The notes: generated by a model not told the origin, from the letters alone. A DNA stretch of 64,000 bases from Kumtagia sp964244725 (GCA_964244725.1 CAXTJQ010000015.1:1-64000); one strand, 5' to 3'; numbered from the stretch's first letter, positions 8,426-17,236 are shown. A program made the numbers and translations.

Positions 8426-9466
8426 ATGGCGAATTCGGATCTGCCCGCGACGGGGTTGGGCGGCGAGGCGGCCGAGCGTCGCCGCCGTGATACGCCCGCA
8501 ACCCGGTTCTGGCTCAGCAACGAGTTCGGGCTGATCGGGCTGATCGTGGTCTTCGGGCTCGCCTTCGGCCTGGCGACGAACGGCTTTCTCTCGCCCTTCA
8601 ACCTCTTCAGCCTTGGCCGTATCGCCGCCGTCAACATCATGATCGGCCTGGCGATGATGGTCGTGATCGTCACCGGCGGCCTCAACCTTTCGGTCGGCGC
8701 GATCGGCGTCTGCGGCGCGATGATCTGCGGCTATCTGATCGAAATCGCCGGGTTGCCGTGGCCAGTCGCCGTCGTCGGCGCGCTGGCGCTCGGCGCGGCG
8801 CTCGGTTTCGTCAACGGATGGAGCGCGGTGCGCAGCGGCCTGCACAGCTTCATCATCACGCTGGCGACGATGAGCATCTTCTTCGGCGCGATGATCTTCC
8901 TGACGCGGGGCGAATCCTTTCGGGGCCTGCCGCCGGTCTTCGCGGGTTTCGGGCGCATGAAGATGCTTGGCGTCTTTTCCCCTTTGCTGGCGGTCACGCT
9001 GATTGCCGCGCTGCTGCTCGCCTATCTCTACAGCTGGACGGCCGTCGGCCGCGAAATGCTGGCCGCCGGCGCCAAGCCGGAAGCGGCCGAGATGTCCGGC
9101 ATCAAGGTCGGGCGCATCATCATCTACTGCCACATGCTGTCGGGCGCGCTGGCCGCCGCAGCAGCCCTGATGCTGGTAGCGCGCAACGGCGCTGCGATCC
9201 CGTCGATGGCCGGACAGCTCGGACAGGACTGGCTGCTGATCGCGTTTCTCGGACCGGTGCTGGGCGGAACGCTGCTGACCGGAGGCAAGGCCTCGGTGCT
9301 CGGAACGTGCCTCGGCGCATTCCTGGTGACGATGCTGACCAGCGGCCTCTTGTTGCTGCAGCTCGGCGATTTCTGGATCCAGAGCTTTCTCGGCCTGCTG
9401 CTTCTGGCGGCCGTGCTGATGGACAAGATGCGCCGCAGCTACCTGGCGCGAAGGAACATCGCATGA
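8426..9466 (+). CDS. CUT2 sugar ABC transporter permease 1
   Basis: A 346-residue BPD_transp_2 (RbsC-type) permease with about eight to ten hydrophobic segments beginning at FGLIGLIVVFGLAFGL. It has the family motif VTGGLNLSVGAIG and a C-terminal GQDWLLIAFLGPVLGGTLL segment, where other family members have the coupling region and a glycine-rich helix. The N-terminal 30 residues are charged and cytoplasmic. It overlaps the second permease by 4 bases (ATGA). Two different permease genes imply a heterodimeric channel. Confidence 0.9.
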   Translation: MANSDLPATGLGGEAAERRRRDTPATRFWLSNEFGLIGLIVVFGLAFGLATNGFLSPFNLFSLGRIAAVNIMIGLAMMVVIVTGGLNLSVGAIGVCGAMICGYLIEIAGLPWPVAVVGALALGAALGFVNGWSAVRSGLHSFIITLATMSIFFGAMIFLTRGESFRGLPPVFAGFGRMKMLGVFSPLLAVTLIAALLLAYLYSWTAVGREMLAAGAKPEAAEMSGIKVGRIIIYCHMLSGALAAAAALMLVARNGAAIPSMAGQLGQDWLLIAFLGPVLGGTLLTGGKASVLGTCLGAFLVTMLTSGLLLLQLGDFWIQSFLGLLLLAAVLMDKMRRSYLARRNIA

Positions 9467-10434
9467 GCGGCGTCTTCGGCAACGCGTTGCGCAGCGACTG
9501 GTTCGGCCCGCTGCTGGTGACCCTTGTCGCGATCGCGATCGTCGGCGGCTTCAGCCCCCCGTTCCTGTCGCCGCTCAACCTGCAGGTGCTGATGCTGGCG
9601 ATCGCCATCAACGGGCTGATCGCGTTCTCGCAGATGGTCATCATCGCCATCGGCCAGATGAACCTTTCGGTCGGCGCGATCGGCGGTCTTTGCGCGATCG
9701 CCTTCGCCGGCATGATGGAAGTTTGGGGCGTCCCGGCGCCGGCCGCGGCCGCGGCCGCATTGTTGCTCGGCGTCGTCTGCGGCGTCATCAACGGCCTGCT
9801 GATCGCCAGGACCGGCATATCGGCCTTCGTCATCACGCTGGCGACACTCTCGGTGTACAAGGGGATCAACCTCGGGATCACGCGGGCGCAGCCGTTCTAC
9901 GGCATTGCCGACAGCGTCAAGGCTTTCGGGCAGGCGTCGTCGTTCGGCCTGATCCCATGGCTGCTGGTCCCGACCCTCGCCGTCGCCGTCGCCCTCTGGT
10001 TCATGTTGAACCGGCTGCCCATCGGGCGCTTCATCCTGGCGGTCGGCGGCAACCAGCACGCGGCCGAGCTTTCGGGCATCTCGGTGTCGGACACGGTGAT
10101 CACCGCCCATGCCATCTCCGGCTTTCTCGCGGCTCTAGCCGGCCTGCTCTTGGTCTGCCGGCTGCAGATCGGCCAGCCGACCATCGGCGACGATTGGCTC
10201 ATCCTGTCGTTCGCGGCGCCCGTGATCGGCGGCGCCGCGCTGGCCGGCGGGCATGTCAGCGTGCCCGCGACGCTGATCGGCGTGGTCATCGTCGCGATCA
10301 TCACCCAGGCGCTGGTGCTGTTCGACATCGATCCGTTCCTGGTCCAGGTGGTGCTCGGCGCGATGATCCTGGCCGCCGTCGGGGCCAACCGGCTGCGCGA
10401 GGTGCGGATGGCGCGCAGCCTCAAGAGGATCTGA
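9463..10434 (+). CDS. CUT2 sugar ABC transporter permease 2
   Basis: A 323-residue RbsC-type permease, paralogous to the gene before it (shared AIGQMNLSVGAIG, GNQHAAELSGISVSD and GDDWLILSFAAPVIGGAAL blocks). It begins at the ATG overlapping the stop of permease 1 and ends 2 bases before the ATPase start, so translation is coupled along the operon. Confidence 0.9.
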   Translation: MSGVFGNALRSDWFGPLLVTLVAIAIVGGFSPPFLSPLNLQVLMLAIAINGLIAFSQMVIIAIGQMNLSVGAIGGLCAIAFAGMMEVWGVPAPAAAAAALLLGVVCGVINGLLIARTGISAFVITLATLSVYKGINLGITRAQPFYGIADSVKAFGQASSFGLIPWLLVPTLAVAVALWFMLNRLPIGRFILAVGGNQHAAELSGISVSDTVITAHAISGFLAALAGLLLVCRLQIGQPTIGDDWLILSFAAPVIGGAALAGGHVSVPATLIGVVIVAIITQALVLFDIDPFLVQVVLGAMILAAVGANRLREVRMARSLKRI

Positions 10435-10436
10435 GC

Positions 10437-11957
10437 ATGGCGGGCGACATCGCTTTCGAGGCGCGGGGCATCGAAAAGTCGTTTCCGGGCGTCAAGGCGC
10501 TGCGCGGCGTATCGATGACGCTGCGCGACACCTCGATTCACGCGCTCCTCGGCGAGAACGGCGCGGGCAAGTCGACGCTCATCAAAATCATCACCGGCGT
10601 TCATCGGCCCGACGCTGGCGGCCTGTTGCTGGATGGCAAGCCGGTGCAGTTCGCGTCGCCGCGCGAGGCGATCGCCCACCGGATCGGCGTCGTCCACCAG
10701 GAGCGCAACCTCATCCCGCGCTTCTCGGTGGCCGAGAACATCCATCTCGAACTGCTCGGCGCAAGCCTGCTCAAGCCGGTCGACTACGCCGATCTCAACG
10801 CGCGCGCGGCGCGCTGGCTGGAAGCGCTCGGGCTCGACATCGATCCGGCCACGCCGGTTTCGCGACTGAGCGTCGCCAAGATGCAACTCGTCGAGATCGC
10901 CAAGGCGCTGGCGCTGCGCTCGCAGGTCCTGCTGCTGGACGAGCCGACCGCGTCGCTGACCTCGAGCGAGACGGACCTGCTGTTCGCGTTCCTGCGCAAG
11001 CTGCGCGACAACGGCGCGAGCCTGCTGTTCGTCAGCCACAAGCTGGAGGAGGTGCAGGAACTCTGCGACAGCGTGACGGTGCTGCGCGACGGCGCCAATG
11101 CCTGCGTCAGCCGTCCGATGGAGGGCCTCAGCCGCCAGGACATCGTGCGCATGATGATCGGCCGCGCGGAAGGGCAAGGCGGCTGGCGGGCTAGGGACAC
11201 GAGAGAGGCCGCGCCCGCGCTCGTGTTGAAGGACGTATCGACCTCGCTCGGCCACCGCGGCATCGACCTGCGCGTTCGCAAGGGCGAGATCGTCGGCCTG
11301 TACGGCCTGGTCGGGGCGGGGCGCACCGAGCTCGCCAAATGCATTCTCGGTCAATTCCCGGTGACCGGCGGGACCGTGGAAATCGCCGGAAAGCCGGTTC
11401 GCATCGCGTCGGTCGCCGACGCGATTCACATGCACCGGATCGGCTATGTCAGCGAGGACCGCAAGGGCGAAGGACTGGTCTTGATGCATTCGGTGCTCGG
11501 CAATGCGGGGATAGCGGTGTGGCGTCCGCTGTCGCGGCTGCTGGGTTTCCTGACCGACCGAAAGGTGCGCCGGGAGGTCGAACCCTTCATCGAGAAGCTC
11601 GAGGTCAAGACGCCGAACCTCGCGCAGACGGTCGGCAATCTGTCAGGCGGCAACCAGCAGAAGATCAGCGTCGCTAAATGGCTGGCGGCCGGCGTCTCGG
11701 TGCTCATCGTCGACGAGCCGTCGGTCGGCATCGATATCAAGACCAAGGCCTATCTCCATGAACTGCTGCGCGATCTGGCCGATGGCGGCACGGCCATCCT
11801 GCTCATCACCAGCGACATGCCGGAAATGATCTTGCTCGCCGACCGCGTCCTGGTGATGAACGACTACCGTTTGCAGGGCGAGTTGCCTAACGACGGGTCC
11901 TATGCCGGCATGAGCGAACGCATCATGGGTCTGATCCATCGCGCCGAGGCCGCCTGA
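10437..11957 (+). CDS. CUT2 sugar ABC transporter ATP-binding protein (two fused NBDs)
   Basis: A 506-residue RbsA/MglA-type protein. NBD1 has Walker A GENGAGKST, the N-domain signature LSVAKMQLVEIAKAL, Walker B LLLDEPTASL and switch histidine VSHK. NBD2 has the usual degenerate Walker A GLVGAGRTE, a normal signature LSGGNQQK and Walker B LIVDEPSVGID. This asymmetry is normal for CUT2 transporters. It completes the importer that starts at 7273. Confidence 0.93.
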   Translation: MAGDIAFEARGIEKSFPGVKALRGVSMTLRDTSIHALLGENGAGKSTLIKIITGVHRPDAGGLLLDGKPVQFASPREAIAHRIGVVHQERNLIPRFSVAENIHLELLGASLLKPVDYADLNARAARWLEALGLDIDPATPVSRLSVAKMQLVEIAKALALRSQVLLLDEPTASLTSSETDLLFAFLRKLRDNGASLLFVSHKLEEVQELCDSVTVLRDGANACVSRPMEGLSRQDIVRMMIGRAEGQGGWRARDTREAAPALVLKDVSTSLGHRGIDLRVRKGEIVGLYGLVGAGRTELAKCILGQFPVTGGTVEIAGKPVRIASVADAIHMHRIGYVSEDRKGEGLVLMHSVLGNAGIAVWRPLSRLLGFLTDRKVRREVEPFIEKLEVKTPNLAQTVGNLSGGNQQKISVAKWLAAGVSVLIVDEPSVGIDIKTKAYLHELLRDLADGGTAILLITSDMPEMILLADRVLVMNDYRLQGELPNDGSYAGMSERIMGLIHRAEAA

Positions 11958-12070
11958 GGCCGAGCTTCGTCCGTCAGCCCCGCGCTGCTTGCCGAACAAA
12001 TCGCCGTCTCACGGGTTGGTCGCGACAGATCGCGGCCAGACATAGTTGCGGCACGGAACGGAGAAGCACG

Positions 12071-13096
12071 TTGAACACGGATGACAAGACGAGAACCGCA
12101 ATGATGGCGTCGCGCCGGGGCGTCGTCGGCGGCCTGGCGACGGGTCTGGTGGCGGCCTTCGCGGCTCCCGCGGCGGCTCAGGCCGCGCAGGCGAATGGCC
12201 AACCGGATGCGCCGCCCTTGAAGCAGAATCCGGTGACCCAGTTCCCAAGGCCGCCTTTCAGGCCGCAGGAGCAGCAATGGCCGGGCCTCGCAGGCCAGAT
12301 GGACCCGCGCCCCGACCATGGCGAGACGAGCTACAGAGGGTCGGGCCGGCTCGCAGGCCGCAAGGCCCTCATCACCGGGGGCGATTCCGGGATGGGTCGC
12401 GCCGCCGCCATCGCCTATGCCCGCGAGGGCGCGGACGTAGCCTTCGGCTATCTCCCGGACGAGGAGCCGGACGCGCGCGAAGTGGTTCAGTTGATCGAGG
12501 CCGCGGGGCGCAAGGCGCTGCCGCTTCCAGGCGACATCCGCGAAGAGACGTTCTGCCAGAAACTCGTCGACGATGCCGTCCAGGGGCTGGGCGGGCTCGA
12601 TATTCTTGTCAACAACGCGGCGCGCCAGAAGCCGCATCTCAGTCTCGAGGAAATCGACACCGCGCTCTTCGATTGGACGATGAAGACCAATCTCTATGCC
12701 ATGTTCTGGATCACCAAGGCGGCTCTGAAGCATATGGGACCGGGGTCGGCTATCATCACCACCGCTTCCGTCCAGGGCTACGATCCGTCAGCGGAACTCG
12801 CCGACTATGCTATGACGAAGGCCGCGCAGGTCAACTTCACCAAAAGTATGGCCAAGCAACTCGCCCCCAAGGGAATCCGGGTCAACGCCGTCGCCCCCGG
12901 ACCGATCTGGACGCCTCTGCAGCCGAGCGGCGGGCAGTTTCCGGAGAAATTGCCGCTCTTCGGTCTGGATTCACCCATGGGTCGCCCCGGACAGCCGGGC
13001 GAACTCGCATCGATCTATGTCCTGCTCGCATCGCAGGAAGACAGCTATGCAACCGGGCAGGTCTATGGCGCGGTCGGTGGCGCGGGTGGGCCTTAA
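12071..13096 (+). CDS. SDR family oxidoreductase with Tat signal (YghA-like)
   Basis: A 341-residue short-chain dehydrogenase. The catalytic part starts near residue 95 with the TGGDSGMGRA cofactor loop, NNAARQ, the catalytic Ser in TTASVQ, Tyr-x3-Lys in YAMTK, and a PG motif in APGPIWTP. Ahead of it is the PPFRPQEQQWPGLAGQMDP extension found in YghA-type SDRs. Unusually, this is preceded by a twin-arginine-like signal (SRRGVVGGLATGLVAAFAAP, then AAAQA), so export with prebound NAD(P) through Tat is plausible. The TTG at 12071 is chosen because of GGAGAAG upstream; the ATG at 12101 is an alternative that keeps the signal. The transporter operon before it is separate. Confidence 0.85.
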   Translation: MNTDDKTRTAMMASRRGVVGGLATGLVAAFAAPAAAQAAQANGQPDAPPLKQNPVTQFPRPPFRPQEQQWPGLAGQMDPRPDHGETSYRGSGRLAGRKALITGGDSGMGRAAAIAYAREGADVAFGYLPDEEPDAREVVQLIEAAGRKALPLPGDIREETFCQKLVDDAVQGLGGLDILVNNAARQKPHLSLEEIDTALFDWTMKTNLYAMFWITKAALKHMGPGSAIITTASVQGYDPSAELADYAMTKAAQVNFTKSMAKQLAPKGIRVNAVAPGPIWTPLQPSGGQFPEKLPLFGLDSPMGRPGQPGELASIYVLLASQEDSYATGQVYGAVGGAGGP

Positions 13097-13117
13097 GCTT
13101 CGTCCGACGCCGCCGAC

Positions 13118-13148
13118 AAGAGCTTCCGCCAAATCGGCGGCGGCTCTT
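13118..13148. terminator. Bidirectional terminator-like hairpin
   Basis: AAGAGC-TT-CCGCC pairs with GGCGG-CG-GCTCTT around AAATC, followed by TTT. It lies between the convergent SDR and DUF3606 stops. Confidence 0.6.
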
Positions 13149-13174
13149 TCATCCCGATGGGGGAACTGTTCGTG

Positions 13175-13357
13175 TCACGCGTTGCGCGACGCCATATGCG
13201 CGTCGAGCTTGCGGCGCGACGGGCCGAAACGCTTGATGATGGTCGCGGCTTCACTCGGCGGCAGGCCGTGCTTTTTAGCAAAAGCGGCCACTTCGTAGGT
13301 CTCCTCTGAAGCGGCCAGCTTCCGGTCTTCTTTGACCTTTGATTTGTCGTCGGCCAT
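13175..13357 (-). CDS. DUF3606 small protein
   Basis: A 60-residue protein that starts MADDKSK and contains the E-x-YEV-x-x-FAKKHGL pattern and a closing AATIIKRFG helix typical of DUF3606 proteins. The ATG at 13357 has a good GGGAGGA site 8 bases upstream. It resembles a small helical nucleoid or stress-type protein; the family has no assigned function. It is monocistronic and convergent with the SDR gene. Confidence 0.75.
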   Translation of the reverse strand: MADDKSKVKEDRKLAASEETYEVAAFAKKHGLPPSEAATIIKRFGPSRRKLDAHMASRNA

Positions 13358-13612
13358 GTCGTGATTCCTCCCGATTTGCAACAGCAGACCGATAGTCGGC
13401 CGCGAGCCAAACAGCCCGACGATCGGCTCGCCGCGGTCGCATAACTCGTATCCTGGAAAAGCGATCCGAAAAATCAGTTTTCATCATCAGACATGCCCTG
13501 CGCCACGCTTGAGCCTGACGGCTTGGGTCGGCGCCAATAGGGTGGGTATTTTGACCTTTTCTTTCGGCCGCGCTGGCGACAGGATGACAAAGATCTCAGG
13601 AGGTCGTTTGCA

Positions 13613-14905
13613 ATGGACAAAAATCCTTCGGGCTTGGGCTGGATCGGTTCGGGCGGCCCCCGCTTCGTCGAACGCACCGCGCATCGGCGATGGCTCCTGG
13701 CGCAGGCGGAGGCGCTGCTGGCGTTCTTCGGCCGCCATTCGGTCAACCCGGCCGGCGGCTTCTTTCCACTCGAGGAAACCGGCCGGCCCCTGCCGCCGAA
13801 GGCCGGCCACAGCGGCGTCGAGCGTCAACTCCACGACACGTCGCGCACCGTTCATTGCTACGCCATCGCCCACATGCTCGGGATTCCGGGCGCCGACCGG
13901 CTGGTCGATCACGGGATGGCGTGGCTCTGGTCGCGGCATCGCGACGCCAGCAACGGCGGGTATTTCTGGGGCGTGGACGACGAGGGGCCGACCAACGCGA
14001 CCAAGCAGGCTTATGGCCATGCTTTCGTGTTGCTCGCGGCCGCTTCGGCCAAGGTGGTCGGTCATCCGGATGCGGATCGCCTGCTGAGCGATATCACCGA
14101 GGTCCTGCACGCGCGCTTTTGGGACAAGGCGATTGGCGCGACGCGCGAGGAATACGCCGCCGACTGGCAGGCGCTGAGCGACTATCGCGGCCAGAACTCG
14201 AACATGCATCTTACAGAATCGACCATGGCGGCGTTCGAGGCGACGGGCGAGGGAGGCTATCTCGCGATGGCGGACAGCATCGCGTCGCTGATCATCGACC
14301 GGCATGCGCGTGAGCAAGGATGGCGTGTCGCCGAGCATTTCGACAGCTCCTGGCAGGTGGATCGCCACTATGTCGGCGATCCGATGTTCCGGCCCGGGGG
14401 CACGACGCCCGGACACGCGCTGGAATGGAGCCGTCTGCTGGTGCAGCTCTGGGAACTCGGCGGCCGCAGCAGAAGCTGGGCGATCGAGGCGGCGAAGCGG
14501 CTTTTCGCAACGACGGTCGAGACCGGCTGGGCGGCCGAAACGGGCGGCTTCTACTACACGCTCGACTGGGACAACCGCCCGGCGCAGACGGACCGCTTCT
14601 GGTGGCCCTGCGCCGAGGGGATCGGCGCCGCCGCCGTGCTCGGCTCGGTCGATCCGGATGCGATGTTCGAGACGTGGTACCGCCGCATCTGGGGGTTCGT
14701 GCATGATCGCTTCATCGATCACGAGCGCGGCGGCTGGCATGCGGAGCTCGGACCGGACCTGTGGCCGGTCAGCCGCGTCTTCGTCGGCAAGCCCGACCTT
14801 TATCACGCCCTGCAGGCCTGCCTGATCCCCCTGTTGCCGCCGGACGGCAGCATCACGCGGGGCTTGAGCGGGAACGGCGCCGTCTCGCTGATGAGCGCGC
14901 GCTAG
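13613..14905 (+). CDS. AGE family aldose-ketose isomerase / epimerase (YihS- or mannose-isomerase-like)
   Basis: A 430-residue (alpha/alpha)6-barrel protein of the N-acylglucosamine 2-epimerase superfamily, full length. Candidate catalytic histidines are His199 (NSNMHLTE), His268 (GGTTPGHALEWSRLL) and His398 (KPDLYHAL), matching the catalytic positions of YihS and mannose-isomerase relatives. An Arg in FRPGG is also conserved. These enzymes interconvert mannose/fructose, glucose/fructose or sulfoquinovose/sulfofructose. The start follows a perfect AGGAGG. It converges on the ROK-kinase gene, and both stop codons lie in the same CTAG. With the kinase and a LacD/YihT-type aldolase next door, an isomerase-kinase-aldolase route for a hexose is likely. 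The true sugar is unknown. Confidence 0.85.
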   Translation: MDKNPSGLGWIGSGGPRFVERTAHRRWLLAQAEALLAFFGRHSVNPAGGFFPLEETGRPLPPKAGHSGVERQLHDTSRTVHCYAIAHMLGIPGADRLVDHGMAWLWSRHRDASNGGYFWGVDDEGPTNATKQAYGHAFVLLAAASAKVVGHPDADRLLSDITEVLHARFWDKAIGATREEYAADWQALSDYRGQNSNMHLTESTMAAFEATGEGGYLAMADSIASLIIDRHAREQGWRVAEHFDSSWQVDRHYVGDPMFRPGGTTPGHALEWSRLLVQLWELGGRSRSWAIEAAKRLFATTVETGWAAETGGFYYTLDWDNRPAQTDRFWWPCAEGIGAAAVLGSVDPDAMFETWYRRIWGFVHDRFIDHERGGWHAELGPDLWPVSRVFVGKPDLYHALQACLIPLLPPDGSITRGLSGNGAVSLMSAR

Positions 14906-16308
14906 GCGAAGGTCCTGTTCAACCAGGCGACGATCGCGCCGGCATCGGCCGCGGTCGTCGTGTCGACCTCCAGGATAGGCCCCAGCCGCAAAGGCTCGGC
15001 GCGCGCGGCGAGTTCGATCAGTTCCGGCACATAGTCCTTGCCGGGATGGCCGGCCGGGCGATCGCGCGTGCGGTTGGCATAGCGGACGCCGATCGTCTCC
15101 GGCGGCGCCACGCACCAGATTTCCGCCGTCGCATCGAGGTCGAGCGCCGATATCAGCCGATCGATCCATTCGCGCGGCTGGAAGCCGAACCAGGCGTCGA
15201 GGATGAGGGTCGATCCCGGCGGCGCGTCGTCGGCGATGGCGATCATCGCCTTCAGGCTCGCCCGCCCGAGCTTGCGGTTGAACGGCCGGTCGACGCCGTC
15301 GATTTCCTCGAGGAACGGGTTCTTGACCGTGTCGAGAGAAAGCACCGGCCAGCCGGTCGCCAGCGCCAGCGCGTGGGCGACGCGGCTTTTGCCGCTCGCG
15401 GGCACGCCGTTGACCAGGACGAGGCGCTTGCCGCCGGGTTTGGCCATGCGGAGCGCCGCAAGGCCCGCTCCGATCACGCCGGCATCGTCGCCGAGGCTGG
15501 CGGCGACGATCGGGCACCCAAACCAGGATCTTGCCGCCGGGACCGCCGACAACGCGCGCAGGGCGTCGACCCCCAAGCCGCCGCCGAGCACCACGAGATC
15601 GGGATCGGCCACCGTCACGAGGCTCTCGATCGCCATCCGCAGCGGGGTCGCCCAGGCCATGAGGACCGCCGCGGCCTTGGCGTCTCCGGCGTCCCGCCTG
15701 GCCAGCAGGTCGGCGGCCGTCGCGCCGGCCGACAGTCCGGCTTCCGCGACGTGGCGGCCGAGCGCGGTGCCTGAACTGACCGTCTCGACGCAGCCGCGCT
15801 TGCCGCAGACGCAAGCGCGTCCGTTCGGGTCGATCGCGATATGGCCGAGTTGGCCCGCCGCGCCGCGCCCGCGCGGGATGCGTCCATTCTCGAGGATGGC
15901 GCCGCCGATGCCGGTGCCGATCGTCAGCATCAGGACGTTGCGCAGGCCCCGCGCGGCGCCGATCGCCGCCTCGGCGATCAAGGCCATGGTGCAGTCATTG
16001 TCCATGACGACCGGAAGCCCGAAACGCTGTTCGAGTCTTTCGGCGACCGGCAGGCCCGACAGGTCGACGAAACCGCCCGATACCATGCGGCGCGCGGCAA
16101 AATCGACCCGTCCGGGGACGCCGAGGCCGATCGCGGTGGCGCTCGTGATGTCAAGACCGGCGATCAAGGCCTCGATGCGGGAGACGACGGTTTCCGGGTC
16201 GGGCGAACTCGCGGCCTTGGCGCGGCCGAGAATCGTCCCGTCCTGCGCAATGATGGCGACGCGCAATCGCGTGCCGCCGATGTCGACGCCGACCGCGGTC
16301 CTCGTCAT
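14902..16308 (-). CDS. ROK family sugar kinase fused to a P-loop (AAA_33/gluconate-kinase-like) domain
   Basis: A 468-residue two-domain protein. Residues 1-290 are a ROK kinase: VGVDIGGTRLR phosphate loop (Gly11-Gly12), catalytic DND at 103-105, TIGTGIGG at 130-136, and the zinc motif CVCGKRGCVE at 167-175. Residues 295-468 are a second, independent nucleotide-binding domain with Walker A GVPASGKS at 301-308, SLDTVKNPF after it, and a lid-like RTRDRPAGHPG. This fits small-molecule kinases of the gluconate/shikimate/Zeta-like P-loop group. Single ROK kinases are about 300 residues, so the extra domain is a true fusion with no stop or frameshift. The gene starts 13 bases after the aldolase stop, so they share a transcript. 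It may phosphorylate one sugar twice or two sugars; this is inference. Confidence 0.88.
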   Translation of the reverse strand: MTRTAVGVDIGGTRLRVAIIAQDGTILGRAKAASSPDPETVVSRIEALIAGLDITSATAIGLGVPGRVDFAARRMVSGGFVDLSGLPVAERLEQRFGLPVVMDNDCTMALIAEAAIGAARGLRNVLMLTIGTGIGGAILENGRIPRGRGAAGQLGHIAIDPNGRACVCGKRGCVETVSSGTALGRHVAEAGLSAGATAADLLARRDAGDAKAAAVLMAWATPLRMAIESLVTVADPDLVVLGGGLGVDALRALSAVPAARSWFGCPIVAASLGDDAGVIGAGLAALRMAKPGGKRLVLVNGVPASGKSRVAHALALATGWPVLSLDTVKNPFLEEIDGVDRPFNRKLGRASLKAMIAIADDAPPGSTLILDAWFGFQPREWIDRLISALDLDATAEIWCVAPPETIGVRYANRTRDRPAGHPGKDYVPELIELAARAEPLRLGPILEVDTTTAADAGAIVAWLNRTFA

Positions 16309-16321
16309 GGCCGAACGTCGG

Positions 16322-17236
16322 TCAGGCGACCTTGACGGCCGGGGGCCGGTTTCGGGCGACCACCGCCTGCAGTTCGCGCAGGCGCGGCACGGCGATCGCC
16401 TCAAGCCGCTGCCGCGTCACGATCCGGTCGAGCGAGACGCAATCCTTCCACAGCGAGCGACCCGCGATCACCCCCGACGCGCCGCCGCGCATGGCGATGT
16501 CGACCTGGCCGAGGAAGGTCTCGTGGTCGACGCCAGCCGAGAGAACCGCCCATGGAACATCGCCCGCCAGGACGGTCACGGCCGCGCACGACTTTGCCGA
16601 GCCTGGATAGGGCAGCTTGAGAACCTTCGCGCCGCACTCCAGACAAATCTTCGCGCCGCCTTGGATCAGGTCGGGGATTTTTGCGGCATAGCCTTCCTTG
16701 CTCTCGTCCAGAAGCGCGTAGGTCAGGAATTCGACGACCAGAAGCAAGTCTTCCCGGGCGAAATCGGTCACGACCCTGTTCAGGATCGCAATGTTGTGCG
16801 CATTGGCGGCCGGCACGTCGGACCGCAGATAGACCATGATCTTGCCGCCCGTGCCGCCGAGTTCGCGCACGCGCCGCGCGGTGACGCCATCGACAAGCTT
16901 CGAAAGCCTGTAGCCTTCCGGCGAGGTATTCCATCCCGAGGCGTCGAGGCCGATCAGCAGCGCGGTGTCGCGGCCGATCAGACCCTTGTCGACCAGGCTG
17001 GGCACGGCGCAGATCGGGTCGACGAGCACGCAGGAGGCCTTGCTCGCCAGATATCGCGTGATGTCGGCCTTGGTGTCGCCCAGCATCGCGTCGGTTATCT
17101 TGGCCTGCTCCGCCGGATCGGCATGCATCAGGCTGCGCATGCTGCCGCGCTGATCGCAGGCGATCACCATCATCGCGCCGTCGGCCCCGCAAATCTGGTG
17201 ATAGCCGCGCAATTCGGCGGTGGTCATTCGCGCCAT
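16322..17236 (-). CDS. Class I aldolase of the LacD/YihT family
   Basis: A 304-residue TIM-barrel aldolase. Recognised by the early DQR motif (28-30), the acidic VVEFLTY (Glu169), the Schiff-base lysine in KVLKLPYPG (Lys207) and the phosphate-binding C-terminal block PWAVLSAGVD...GASGVIAGRSLWKD. The same block is in tagatose-1,6-bisphosphate aldolase LacD and 6-deoxy-6-sulfofructose-1-phosphate aldolase YihT. The reaction would give dihydroxyacetone phosphate plus an aldehyde. Start at the ATG at 17236 after GGAACGGAA. It is transcribed divergently from the SorC-type regulator and is followed by the ROK/P-loop fusion. Whether the substrate is a bisphosphate or a sulfosugar phosphate cannot be decided from motifs alone. 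Confidence 0.85.
   Translation of the reverse strand: MARMTTAELRGYHQICGADGAMMVIACDQRGSMRSLMHADPAEQAKITDAMLGDTKADITRYLASKASCVLVDPICAVPSLVDKGLIGRDTALLIGLDASGWNTSPEGYRLSKLVDGVTARRVRELGGTGGKIMVYLRSDVPAANAHNIAILNRVVTDFAREDLLLVVEFLTYALLDESKEGYAAKIPDLIQGGAKICLECGAKVLKLPYPGSAKSCAAVTVLAGDVPWAVLSAGVDHETFLGQVDIAMRGGASGVIAGRSLWKDCVSLDRIVTRQRLEAIAVPRLRELQAVVARNRPPAVKVA

Noticed and set aside
9897..11489. Open frame of 530 codons antisense to permease 2 and the ABC ATPase
   Set aside because: Overlaps genes with intact ABC motifs; composition is biased and no family motif is seen.
13613..17236. Full sulfoquinovose (sulfo-EMP) pathway
   Set aside because: The isomerase and aldolase resemble YihS and YihT, but no sulfolactaldehyde reductase, sulfonate exporter or SQ glycosidase is present and the kinase is ROK, not PfkB. 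Kept only as an alternative.
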